Below, piece after piece: positions 22,610 to 31,809 of a stretch of DNA of 64,000 bases. Every line of letters starts with the position of its first letter. Positions within the stretch are counted from its first letter, which is position 1. The position numbers and the translations under genes were made by a program. The stretch is from assembly GCF_000143415.4 (NCBI RefSeq), contig NW_003314286.1, positions 1,489,129 through 1,553,128 on the forward strand, in the 5' to 3' direction. This DNA is from Selaginella moellendorffii (lineage: Eukaryota; Streptophyta; Lycopodiopsida; Selaginellales; Selaginellaceae). The notes beneath the pieces were generated by a model. The model worked only from the letters and a program-made list of their open reading frames with translations, did not search any database and was not told where the DNA came from.

Positions 22610-24460
22610 TCACGCTTTCAGCGCATTTCCCAGGACCACATACGCTGCTCCGGCACAGGCACCTTCCACTGCTCTAAAGCTCTTTTCCTTGAATGAATCA
22701 CCATCTGGGCTTCTGCAGGAAGCTCCCAGCAGGCTCATCCATCCCTCCGAGTTGGGCTCGTATGGCATCGTCTCAATGAGCTCCTGCGCCATGCCAAAGT
22801 AGCCACCCCTCGCCAAGAGATCAACCATGCAACTGTAGTGCTGTATTCCCGGGCAAATGTTGTAGTCCTGAATCATCGACTGGAAGTAACACCGTCCAGA
22901 GTAAACGTCTCCCTCATGGCTGCACGAGATTATCGCCGACGTAAAAGAAGACTCGTCGCGAAGAACGGTCAGTGCCATCGAGGCGAAGAGATTCTCAAAG
23001 ATGCCACGCGATTCCCCGTTGCTCCAGCACCAGGCAAGCACCGCGCTCCATTCGGCAACACCCAAGAAACTGTAAGGAATGCGCTCAAAGAGACAAAGAG
23101 CGTTTCTCATGTACCCATTCCGGGCATAAGCGGCAAGCAGCGCATTCCATGAAATGGAGCTTCTATGAGGCATTGTATAAAATATTCTCTGAGCATCTCC
23201 AATCTCTCCCACGCAAGCGTAAGAGCTTAGCATGCACGTCCACGAAATAGAATCTCTCTCAGGCATTCGATCGAATGTGCTTTTTGTTACTTCTAGATCT
23301 CCCATCTGGGCATATGCAGCAAGCACTGCATTACAAGAGACCAAGTCAATCGCTACCATAGAATCAAAAAAGCTTTTGGCAATCGACGGCTCCCCGGCCT
23401 GCACAAAACCTGCTAGCATTGCATTGCACAGGACAAGATTCCATTCCGGAATCTGGTAGAAGATCTGCTGTGCTTTCTGGAAATTCCCGTTCCTGGAATG
23501 GACCGCCAGGATCGAGCTCCAGGAGTACGAATCGTGGTAAGGCATCGAATGGAAGAGCTCGGCGGCTTCATGCCCGTTCACCATAGCTCCAAGAACAACG
23601 TTCCACGAGATTAAATCCCGGCACGGCATTCGATCAAACAGCTCCCGCAATTCGCAGGGATTCCCCGCCTGGGCATTTGCATTAAGAAGCGCATTCCAGG
23701 AAACTAGATCGTGCTGAGGCATTCGATCAAAGATCTCCTTCGCAACTCTGGAGTTGTTATCAGCTGCGATCAGGATCGAGGTCCAGGACATCAAATTCCT
23801 CTCTGGCATCGCCTCGAATAAGCGCAGAGCGGAGATGAGGTCCCCGTTTTGTGCATACATGTCAAGCAGCAAGTTCCACGAGACCAAGTTCCACTCGGGG
23901 AGTTTTTCAAAGAATTCTCGTGCAAATTCAACGTCTTCTCCTGCAAATGCTGCGAGCATGCTGTTCCAGGCTACAAGATCTCGCTGTGGCATCTCTTCAA
24001 AGATATGATGAGCTCTAGAAAAGTTCCCAACTCTGGCGAATGCTGCGATTATTGAAGTACAACACACAATATCCTTTTCAGGCATGTCGGAGAAAACTTC
24101 CTCGGCAGCAAAAAGATCATCTTTGTCAAGAAACGCGACCAGAATCAACGAAAACGACACCATGTCCCTCTGCGGCATCTGATCAAACAACGTTTTGACG
24201 GTTTCCAGATGCCCTGCTTTGGCATATGCGGACATGAGCAAAACCCAGCTGAAAACGTTGCCGCTGCTGCCCAGGCTCGCAAAGGTCTCTTGAGCATCGC
24301 TTGCGCTGCCGAGCCGCCCATACATTTCAATGACCTTGTTGTAGAGGAAAACATCATCACTGGCTCTCACCACCCTTTTGATTTCCAAATGGACCTCCCT
24401 CGCAGTACCAAGAGTTTTGCAGTTGCGAAGGGTTTCAAGGCATCTCCCCCGATCGAGCAT
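22610..24460 (-). CDS. PPR protein, S-repeat rich with E1-like end, 616 aa
   Basis: Intronless ORF starting MLDRGRCLETLRNC. It contains about 15 repeats of 28-31 residues, for example DLVAWNSMLAAFAGE, NLVSWNLLLDMYAQNGDL and DLVSCNAVLAAYAQMGDL. It ends with the E1-like unit HYSCMVDLLARGGYFGMA, NSEGWMSLLGASCRS and a short AAYVVLGN tail. There is no DYW domain or obvious membrane segment; organelle targeting is expected from the family. It is a paralogue of the gene downstream (20211-22250) with the same architecture, 360 bp apart. A truncated copy of its 3' part is found at 38557-38985. Confidence 0.9.
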   Translation of the reverse strand: MLDRGRCLETLRNCKTLGTAREVHLEIKRVVRASDDVFLYNKVIEMYGRLGSASDAQETFASLGSSGNVFSWVLLMSAYAKAGHLETVKTLFDQMPQRDMVSFSLILVAFLDKDDLFAAEEVFSDMPEKDIVCCTSIIAAFARVGNFSRAHHIFEEMPQRDLVAWNSMLAAFAGEDVEFAREFFEKLPEWNLVSWNLLLDMYAQNGDLISALRLFEAMPERNLMSWTSILIAADNNSRVAKEIFDRMPQHDLVSWNALLNANAQAGNPCELRELFDRMPCRDLISWNVVLGAMVNGHEAAELFHSMPYHDSYSWSSILAVHSRNGNFQKAQQIFYQIPEWNLVLCNAMLAGFVQAGEPSIAKSFFDSMVAIDLVSCNAVLAAYAQMGDLEVTKSTFDRMPERDSISWTCMLSSYACVGEIGDAQRIFYTMPHRSSISWNALLAAYARNGYMRNALCLFERIPYSFLGVAEWSAVLAWCWSNGESRGIFENLFASMALTVLRDESSFTSAIISCSHEGDVYSGRCYFQSMIQDYNICPGIQHYSCMVDLLARGGYFGMAQELIETMPYEPNSEGWMSLLGASCRSPDGDSFKEKSFRAVEGACAGAAYVVLGNALKA

Positions 24461-24522
24461 GAAATGATTCTTTCAAAGCCCTTGGAAGTTTTTTAAACTC
24501 GCAGCATATTCTCGCATCTAAT

Positions 24523-27348
24523 TTAGGGTGCACGTGTCTTCGTGTCCTCTTGCCACCTAAGCATGTTCGTCATGAGAACGTAGGCCGCGGCGTCGTCCCT
24601 GTCTATCTTCACGAGCGCTTCAAAGGCCACTCGTCCCACTCGCGCGTTCTTCCACTTGTGACACGCCCCAAGCAGCGTCCTCCACACCAGCGCGCTAGCT
24701 TCGCCAGGCAATCCTTCCACCATCGCCAGCGCTTCCTCTAGCTGGTTTGCTCGGCCCAGGAGATCCACCACGCAAACGTAGTGCTCCATCGCCGGCTTGA
24801 TCCCATACCTGGCCTCCATCTCCGCCAGGAGCTTCCTGCCGCGACCGACGAGCCCGGCGTGGCTGAAAGCGCTGAGGACGCACGTAAGCGCGACGTCGTC
24901 TGGCCGGACGCCTTCGTCTTGCATCCCGCGGAAGAGCTCCAAAACTCTGGCGATGTCTCCGACCCTGCTGTATCCCGAGATGAGCGAGGTCCAGCCGATG
25001 GAGCCGGGCTTTCCAGCGCTGTCGAAGACGAGCTGAGCGTCTCTGGCGCTGCTGCATTTGCCGTAGACATCGATCATGGAGTTTGAGACGGCGTCGTCGT
25101 CGTCGTCGGTGGCTCCTGCTCTCAAGATCTCGGAGTGGACTCTCCGGAGAGTTTCGAGAGAAGCTGAGCGTCCACAGCTCTTCAAAGCCGCGAGGAAGAG
25201 CCGAGAGTCGTGAGCGCAGTGGTAGCTTTGAGTTCTCATCAGCCTCTGGAACATCTCTACACCGAGCTCGTCCTCGTTGTTCTCAAAGTATCCCAGCGTC
25301 AGCTCGGTGCGCACCTCGTAGCTCGGGGACGGGATAGCATTAAAGAACTTGCGTGCGTCGCCCATGCTTCCACACCTGGAGTACATCTCCACGATCTTGC
25401 TGGCCACGAACTTGTCCAAGTCGAGACCACGCTGTGCGGCTTGCGAGTGGAGGTCATTTCCTCTCTTCAGCGCTTCCGTCTTCCCACCCTTACCATCTTC
25501 TTTGGCAGCAAGAGTGATGCAAGCTTTCAATGCCGCCACGTAGCTCCGACAGTCCGGCTCAAAGCCTTCGTCTTTCATCCGAGTGAAAATGCTGAAAGCC
25601 GAGCCTGGATCATCCTTGTCGATGTAGCCGAGCATCAAAGCTGTCCATGACACCACGTCGTGTCGACGAATCTTGTCGAAAACTCGTCTCGCATTTTCCA
25701 GGCTTCCACATTTTGCGTATAGAGCGATAAGAGTACTTGCGAGAAAAACGTCCCCACCATCAAAGCAGCCCAGTTCTTCAGCCTCGGACTCCAGCTCCAA
25801 GCCTTTTCCAAGAGCCTCAACTTTCACAACGCTGCCATCCTGCGTCTTGGTGCCTGCTTCCTTCTCTGCCAGTCCGGAGCAAGCAGTAAGAACAGCGACA
25901 AAAGTCCGAGCGTCTGGAGTGTACCTCTTGGCCTTCATTGACGTGAAAAGCTCCAAAGCCAGCTCTTCGCCACCATTTTCAGCGTAGCCCAGCAGCAAAG
26001 CCGTCCAGGAAACGACGTCGTGACGAACCATTCCGTCGAAAACTCTTTGAGCACAAGTCAAGCTCCCGCACTTCGCGTACATGTCGACTAGCGTACTGGC
26101 CAGAAACAAGTCCGAATCCCAGCTACGGTTTGCTGCTTGAGAGTGTAAAACACTCCCCCTCTCCAAGGCGTCAACTTTGACAAGCTTTCCGTCGATTCTC
26201 CGGCCTTCTTCCTTCGCTGCCATGCTGCCACAGGCCTTGAGAGCAGCGACGAAAGCTCTGGTGTCGAGTACAAAGCTCTTCTGTGACTGCGTCCGGGAAA
26301 AGATCTTCAAGGCCACCTCGGGCTGTCCGTTCTCTACGAGTCCGAGCATGAGAGCTGTAAGCGAGACGACGCTGCGGTTTGGAGTTCTTTCGAACACGTC
26401 GATGGCATCCTCAAGGCTCCCACATTTCGCATACAAGTCCACCAACGCTCCAGCGACAACCCTGTGTAACTCAGAGCCATTTTTCGCCGCTCGAGCATGC
26501 AGAGCTCTTCCGGTTTCCAAGGCCTTCGGCTTGACCACCATCCCGTCCACTGCCCGGCCCTGCTCTTTGCTCGCCAGACTCGTGCACGCGTTCAGAGCAG
26601 CCACGAAAGTTGGAGCATCCGGTTCCAATCCTCCCATGTACGAGAACAAATCCAGAGCGATCTCTGGTTGTCCATTCTCGCAGTAGCCGAGCACGAGTGA
26701 GGTCCAAGCCACCACGCTATGCGCTTTCATCCTGTCGAAAACCCTGCGCGAGTCCTCCAAACTCCCACACTTGGCGTACAAATCCAACAAGTTGCTGCCC
26801 ACGAAGACGTCGGAGCGATCCAAGCCGAGCTTGGCAGCCTGGGAATGTAAAGACATACACTCGTTCAGGCATTTCATCCTCACGAATTTTCCATGAACTT
26901 TGAGCTGACCTTGTTCTTCCTTGGTAGCCAGATTGGAGCAGGCCTTCAGTGCCGCCAGGAAAGTGGGACGATCCGGCTCACATCTGGCCGGAGCCACCAT
27001 CATCTCTCCAAAAACCTGCAACGCAGCCTCGCCGTGGCCGTTTTCGGCATAGCCGGAGATGAGAGAGGTCCACGACACGACGTCCCGATGCTTCATACCG
27101 TCGAATGCTGCTCGCGCGAGCTCCATGCTGCCGCATTTGGAATACATGCCTACCAGGGCGCTGCCGACGAAGGCATCGGCGTCGTCCCCATTCTCGGCCG
27201 CCTGCTTGTGGATTCGCTGGCCGCTCTTGAGATCCCTGGACTGCGCGCACGCCCTGAGCGACGCGAGAAGCGCCGTGATCCGCTCCCTTTGCCGCGGCGA
27301 TCGGACGAGGGCACCCGCATTCTTGCCGCGCATGAAGTACCATTGCAA
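24523..27348 (-). CDS. PLS-class PPR protein, E1/E2-like end, 941 aa
   Basis: Intronless ORF. It differs from its two downstream neighbours: here longer P-L-S triplets alternate, with signature lines such as FVGSALVGMYSKCGSMELAR, DVVSWTSLISGYAENGHGEA and PDRPTFLAALKACSNLA. Each triplet is separated by a charged insertion of the type KEEGRRIDGKLVKVDALERG, which is unusual in length. The end gives HYVCVVDLLGRANQLEEA, VWRTLLGACHKW and AAYVLMTNMLRW, i.e. E1 and part of E2, without DYW. Expected role: binding of organelle transcripts, probably in RNA editing. The frame runs across about 2.8 kb without a break, which supports function. A telo-box lies just upstream of the start. Confidence 0.92.
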   Translation of the reverse strand: MQWYFMRGKNAGALVRSPRQRERITALLASLRACAQSRDLKSGQRIHKQAAENGDDADAFVGSALVGMYSKCGSMELARAAFDGMKHRDVVSWTSLISGYAENGHGEAALQVFGEMMVAPARCEPDRPTFLAALKACSNLATKEEQGQLKVHGKFVRMKCLNECMSLHSQAAKLGLDRSDVFVGSNLLDLYAKCGSLEDSRRVFDRMKAHSVVAWTSLVLGYCENGQPEIALDLFSYMGGLEPDAPTFVAALNACTSLASKEQGRAVDGMVVKPKALETGRALHARAAKNGSELHRVVAGALVDLYAKCGSLEDAIDVFERTPNRSVVSLTALMLGLVENGQPEVALKIFSRTQSQKSFVLDTRAFVAALKACGSMAAKEEGRRIDGKLVKVDALERGSVLHSQAANRSWDSDLFLASTLVDMYAKCGSLTCAQRVFDGMVRHDVVSWTALLLGYAENGGEELALELFTSMKAKRYTPDARTFVAVLTACSGLAEKEAGTKTQDGSVVKVEALGKGLELESEAEELGCFDGGDVFLASTLIALYAKCGSLENARRVFDKIRRHDVVSWTALMLGYIDKDDPGSAFSIFTRMKDEGFEPDCRSYVAALKACITLAAKEDGKGGKTEALKRGNDLHSQAAQRGLDLDKFVASKIVEMYSRCGSMGDARKFFNAIPSPSYEVRTELTLGYFENNEDELGVEMFQRLMRTQSYHCAHDSRLFLAALKSCGRSASLETLRRVHSEILRAGATDDDDDAVSNSMIDVYGKCSSARDAQLVFDSAGKPGSIGWTSLISGYSRVGDIARVLELFRGMQDEGVRPDDVALTCVLSAFSHAGLVGRGRKLLAEMEARYGIKPAMEHYVCVVDLLGRANQLEEALAMVEGLPGEASALVWRTLLGACHKWKNARVGRVAFEALVKIDRDDAAAYVLMTNMLRWQEDTKTRAP

Positions 27349-27356
27349 GGTCGAAG

Positions 27357-27370
27357 AACCCTAAACCCTA
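27357..27370 (-). promoter_or_regulatory. Telo-box in PPR 5' leader
   Basis: The plus strand reads AACCCTAAACCCTA directly upstream of the 27348 start. Telo-boxes (AAACCCTA) are common in plant promoters and leaders of translation and organelle-biogenesis genes. Confidence 0.55.
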
Positions 27371-27959
27371 GTAGTTTCGATTTTCTTTGACCGGCGACTT
27401 TGACCTTGAGCCTCGCCTTCAAGTCTTTGGAAGGAAGGGTTTTTTCTCAGGCCGCGGCTCCAGCCGGAACAGCACAAGTCTTTCAACTCTGGAGTTGCTC
27501 CTCGACCGCAATGTCGGAGCGTTTGCAATCTGGCTGGCCACATGGATCAAGCTCAAGGTTTGTTTGATGTCATGATGGAGTGGATGGATTGTCGTCAATC
27601 TTTCTCAATATCCCCTCAAGATTAAGAACAGTCCTTGCACGATCAATCCCTGTTTCAATCAATGTAATTAACTCTCCATTCCAGTCAGGCACCACAAGCA
27701 GCTCATAAATTCCAGTGGATTATGGGCTAAGTGACCATGAAAGCAACACTGGCTTGTCACACCAGTTGAGAAATCCTTTATTCAGTAGGGATGCTGTGCC
27801 ACCACATGAGTAGAAAGATCAACATTTAGCTTTTTAAAGATTTTGTCTTCCACTATCAAGGCCTCTTAAATATGAATTCAGAACTTCAAAGTTCTTCTAT
27901 AGCAAAAGTTTTTAAGTTGATTTTAATTAAAAGCTTGAAAAATAATATTATCAATAAAT
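27371..27959. other. PPR promoter side, then AT-rich DNA
   Basis: Upstream region of the 941-aa PPR gene. From about 27600 onward composition falls to very AT-rich and no gene is seen. Confidence 0.5.
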
Positions 27960-29567
27960 ATTTGAAAATAAAACTTATTCATATGTGGAATGTTAAAATG
28001 AAATACAGAAATATCAATTAGCCTTAAAACCCTAGCTTATATACATGAACGAGTGGTCCAGATTGAAATAAATCCAATGGCTATCAAAATCCCATTATAT
28101 TAATATTAGTATTGGAAAGATAGAAGGTAATTAGGGTTTTTTAGTAGGATCTAAAGGAACATAAAGAGGAAACATTAATAGATCTGTAGATGGTGTTAGT
28201 TGTTCTTGATTTCTTTGTAAGAAATTTTTTAAGTTGTTGAATGTACACAATTTCTAGAGGATTGGCTTGTTGGAAATCATGCTAAACCTTATAAACTTGT
28301 AATTCAAGTTGTTATAATCTTTTCCATTGAACAAGGAAATTATTAAATAAACTATATACTATAATATTACAAAAATAAACTAACACTAAGTCATTTATTT
28401 TGTATTCTATAGGTGGAAGATGATAGGAGTTATATCGCCATTACTTACTTTTATATGGCCCAAGTATTTAGTAAACTTTGCTTGGATCAATGGAAGAATG
28501 CTCATTAAATATTAATCCCAACATCTAATATCAGCAGCTCATGACAATCATGAAGGTAAACTCAATTCTATTAACTGTAAGTGACTAAATTTTCTATTCT
28601 ACTTTAGTCACTTAACCACACTTTCGACCACTTGGAAGAGTCTCGCTCACAACCTCCATAATCCTATTTTGGACTTATAGACTTTCTAACCCCAAGAATG
28701 GCATCCATGCCACTCAACTGTTGCACGTGGTCCAAGTTCTCCATATGTTTAATCCCATGACCAACACCCCCAAGGTAACATTGACATACTAGCCTATTAC
28801 ACTAAGGCCATGCTCATTCATCTTGGTCACACCTGTGGTTCAACACCACTTGCATCACAGTCCCGTCTCTCAAAGATTGGGCCATCCGTGTATGAGTGAC
28901 CATCTTAGGTCCACTTTTTAGCATCCTTAAGATGCCCGTAGACATGGGGAATAGCCTTCCCCAATATCCCTTTCATAGTCCCCACCAAATCCCTCTTTTG
29001 TCCATGGCCGTGTTCGCCAACACTGCCACTAGGGCAAAGCTCACCAACCCAATCACTAAGTCCCACTGTCCTCTGGGAATTCCTCACCACCTGACCGTAT
29101 TATTGGTCACTACACCAGAGGACCACTCCTCTTCCTTTCTATAATCTAGGATTTTGGGACAACATTTCAGAACACTGTAGCCCTACGCAAGCCTTATAGG
29201 TACTCTCCCCACCTTCTGCCTTTGGGTGCTCTAGCCCTAAGCTTAGAGTGAGGTTCCATTGAGCCACACCAGGTATCCAAGTAGGTAGTGCCACCCACAT
29301 TTAGACTGGGAGCATCGGCCATTTGATCTCCCAAGGGAACTAAAGCCGACTCTTGAATACTTCACCAAGCTACCCTGCTTGTCGGTCCATATTCACTCTA
29401 GCCTTGCATTTCCCAATGGTTATCCCATCACCCAACACTTGGGTACAGCCTTCTTGGGCCAAACTGCCCTTTCTTGGCCAAACTGGCTCCACTAGAGTCC
29501 TCCCCCTTACTATACTTTTGGAGCTCACCAAACCCTCAAAGGTTTGGGAGACGAATGCTTTGGGCTT

Positions 29568-29870
29568 TCACCCTCTCAAACTCAAACTCGGACTCGGACT
29601 CAGACTTGGACTCGAACTCGGGCTTGGGCTTGGTCTTGGCCTCGGTCTCGGTCTCAGTCCCGGTCTCGGTCTCGGTCTTGACTTCGGACTCCATCTCGGG
29701 TCCTTCTCGGACTCCATCTCGGTCCATCTCGGATTCCATCTCAGACTCCATCTCGGGTCTATCTTAGACTCCATCTCGAACTCCATCTCGATCCATCTCG
29801 AACTCCATCTCGGACTCCATCTCGGGTCCATCTCAGACTCCATCTTGGTCCATCTCGGACTCTTCCACAT
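29568..29870. repeat. CTCGGA-type degenerate minisatellite in the Ty3 LTR-like region
   Basis: A run of short units on the theme ACTCGGACT, CTTGGGCTTGG and ACTCCATCTCGG. Because the unit is a multiple of three, long frames appear on both strands, but they are low complexity and not genes. The homologous run in copy B is 33350-33660. Confidence 0.75.
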
Positions 29871-30249
29871 GTCATGTGTTGGTCCTTTTGTGTCTCTTTT
29901 CTAGAGACTCACTTATGGCTCGTTTCATGCTTGTTCCTCGAGCACTTCATTGGGAGTTCCACTCCCACTCTCAACCTTTTAAGTTAGAGTTTTTAGTCTA
30001 AACATGTTATGCTTGTTTGGCTTTTACTTCGGCCACTACCATGTGGCACCCTTTTGGCTCCACTTTGGGGGCTTAGGGATTTGTGTCTCACATTAATAAT
30101 ATTATATTATGACCATATAGGAATTTATATGATGAAGCACTAATAGAACTCTATACCCTTGTAACATATGTCTATTGAAGAGGCAATAAATAATCATCCC
30201 AATTTAAATGCTAAAAATTCATGTATTTCATGATCATCCTTTTGAAAGT

Positions 30250-30660
30250 TCAAACAAATCGTTCCACTAAACCATTTGTATGTGGGTGATAAGCACTTGT
30301 GAAAAAGTAGTATATCCCTAGTTAAGACATTAAAATGTATAATGCCTCAACTATAAATATAGGACCATTATTCAAAAGAATTTGCTCTGGACAAGAATGT
30401 TGGAATACCATTCAATTAAAGAAGAAATATCTAATAGAAGTTGTAAATGTGCTATCAAGAGTGTTGACTTCCACCCAACAAGTCAAATAGTCAAAGGTAA
30501 TAATAACTTATTCATTACCAACATTTGACTATAGAAAAGGCCCTATTAAATCAAATGCAACAAATTCAAATAGATGGCAAACTATAATAGACTCCAATTG
30601 TTCTTCTGTGACATGAACGGGAGCATTATGAGCTTGCCATTCAATATAAATACGCATATA
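30250..30660 (-). pseudogene. Ty3/gypsy integrase core remnant
   Basis: Minus-strand translation gives HNAPVHVTEEQLESI, FEFVAFDLIGPF (first Asp region) and LLNNGPIF, where the second Asp motif appears changed (expected SDxGxxF). It ends with SAYHPHTNGLVERF, the hallmark of gypsy integrases. Stops and frame shifts interrupt it. Confidence 0.75.
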
Positions 30661-31118
30661 CCGAATAATATCACATTATATCTCTAGTTAATAGAAAGAT
30701 TTGTATAACTTCTCAATCATACATTGATATCTACCTAGAATAAGAGAATGATGATAAATATGGAGAAAGCATTGAATAAATATCAAAAACACCACCAACT
30801 GTAAATGATCATCAAGATCTATTCTTACAAAAAAAAGTTCATCCTTAAAGCAATATTGAAAATATAATACCATAATAGCAAGTTATGAAGAACTGATGCA
30901 AATTTCTCAAACCCCTCATAAAGCCTTAAGATTTATGACTTAATGTTTTGAACTTCATAAACCTCACTTAAAGAAGGTAAATCTTGCTTTATATCTTATA
31001 GATATTAAACATTATGCATAGTAATTATTGATGGCACATAATCTTTATCTAGAAAATTTAATTATATTAGAATAACAGAGCTTATTAAAAATACGAGAAG
31101 ACAATGATGAAGGGAAAG

Positions 31119-31312
31119 TGTAAGCTCTTGAGTTTGGATTTCCCGGGAGGTCACCCAACCCAATACTATTCAAACCCAAGGACGCTTAACCCCAACTATC
31201 CCAAGACCCTTAACCAATTGGAAAAGGGGGTGCACTCTTTTTCATGAGCCCTTTCCCTCTATATTTGAACCCCATGGATCGTGTCTCAAATCCTTCTCTT
31301 TGGTTGTTTACA
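31119..31312. mobile_element. Solo TRIM LTR, 194 bp, TSD GAAAG
   Basis: Same sequence as the 15304-15896 LTRs (TGTAAGCTC...TTTACA) with scattered changes. It is flanked by GAAAG on both sides (31114-31118 and 31313-31317), so it is a complete solo LTR left by LTR-LTR recombination after insertion into the Ty3 copy A. Confidence 0.93.
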
Positions 31313-31625
31313 GAAAGGAGCTCAAAAAAAAATTATTTGTATCATATAAACTATTTATTAATGTTTAAGCCAACTAAAGTTAATTCTAAGCTCTTCACTA
31401 GTTTGTATTGGCTTAAAAATGAAATGGTTTTCAACAAAATAATCAATAAATCAGTTATTGGAAAAGTCTAAAAAAATTTGTGGAAAATTTTCCATTTTTG
31501 AGAAAGACATAACTCTTAGTTTAGAAATACAAATTTTCAAGACTCAATTAACTTCTTTTTACCAACAATTTCACATAAGTTCATTTCAATATAAATTCTC
31601 ATGACCAATAGTATATTTAAGCATC
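31313..31625. other. Residual Ty3 DNA, no gene
   Basis: AT-rich DNA between the solo LTR and the assembly gap; its first bases resemble the region after 34757, so it probably continues copy A. Confidence 0.45.
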
Positions 31626-31725
31626 NNNNNNNNNNNNNNNNNNNNNNNNNNNNNNNNNNNNNNNNNNNNNNNNNNNNNNNNNNNNNNNNNNNNNNNNNNN
31701 NNNNNNNNNNNNNNNNNNNNNNNNN
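31626..31725. other. Assembly gap of exactly 100 N
   Basis: One hundred N bases, the usual placeholder for a gap of unknown size. Distances across it are not reliable. Confidence 0.98.

Positions 31726-31809
<84 letters not shown>
31726..31809. repeat. Compound microsatellite (CA)n(TA)n(TG)n
   Basis: Starts with CA repeats directly at the gap edge, then about 27 TA units, then TG repeats. The CA and TG arms are complementary, so the whole array is a self-complementary palindrome, which probably explains the failed assembly. Confidence 0.95.

Larger units (their letters stand above)
27960..31118 (-). mobile_element. Ty3/gypsy retrotransposon remnant, copy A (integrase and LTR-like end)
   Basis: Minus-strand order: possible RNase H trace (about 30900-31118), integrase (30250-30660), then long non-coding LTR-like sequence toward 28000. 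The stretch 28195-31118 is colinear with 31810-34760 (copy B), with about 75-80 per cent match by eye. The end near 28005-28110 resembles 38020-38105 at the far right of copy B, which suggests these are LTR portions of the same family. No open gag or pol remains. Confidence 0.7.

Noticed and set aside
22362-22613. Short minus-strand ORF between two PPR genes
   Set aside because: No domain, no signal peptide; lies in the intergenic region and overlaps PPR 3' flank.
29353-29904. 183-aa plus-strand ORF with Leu/Gly/Ser repeats
   Set aside because: It is the CTCGGA-type minisatellite read in frame; the other strand is open too and the composition is low complexity.
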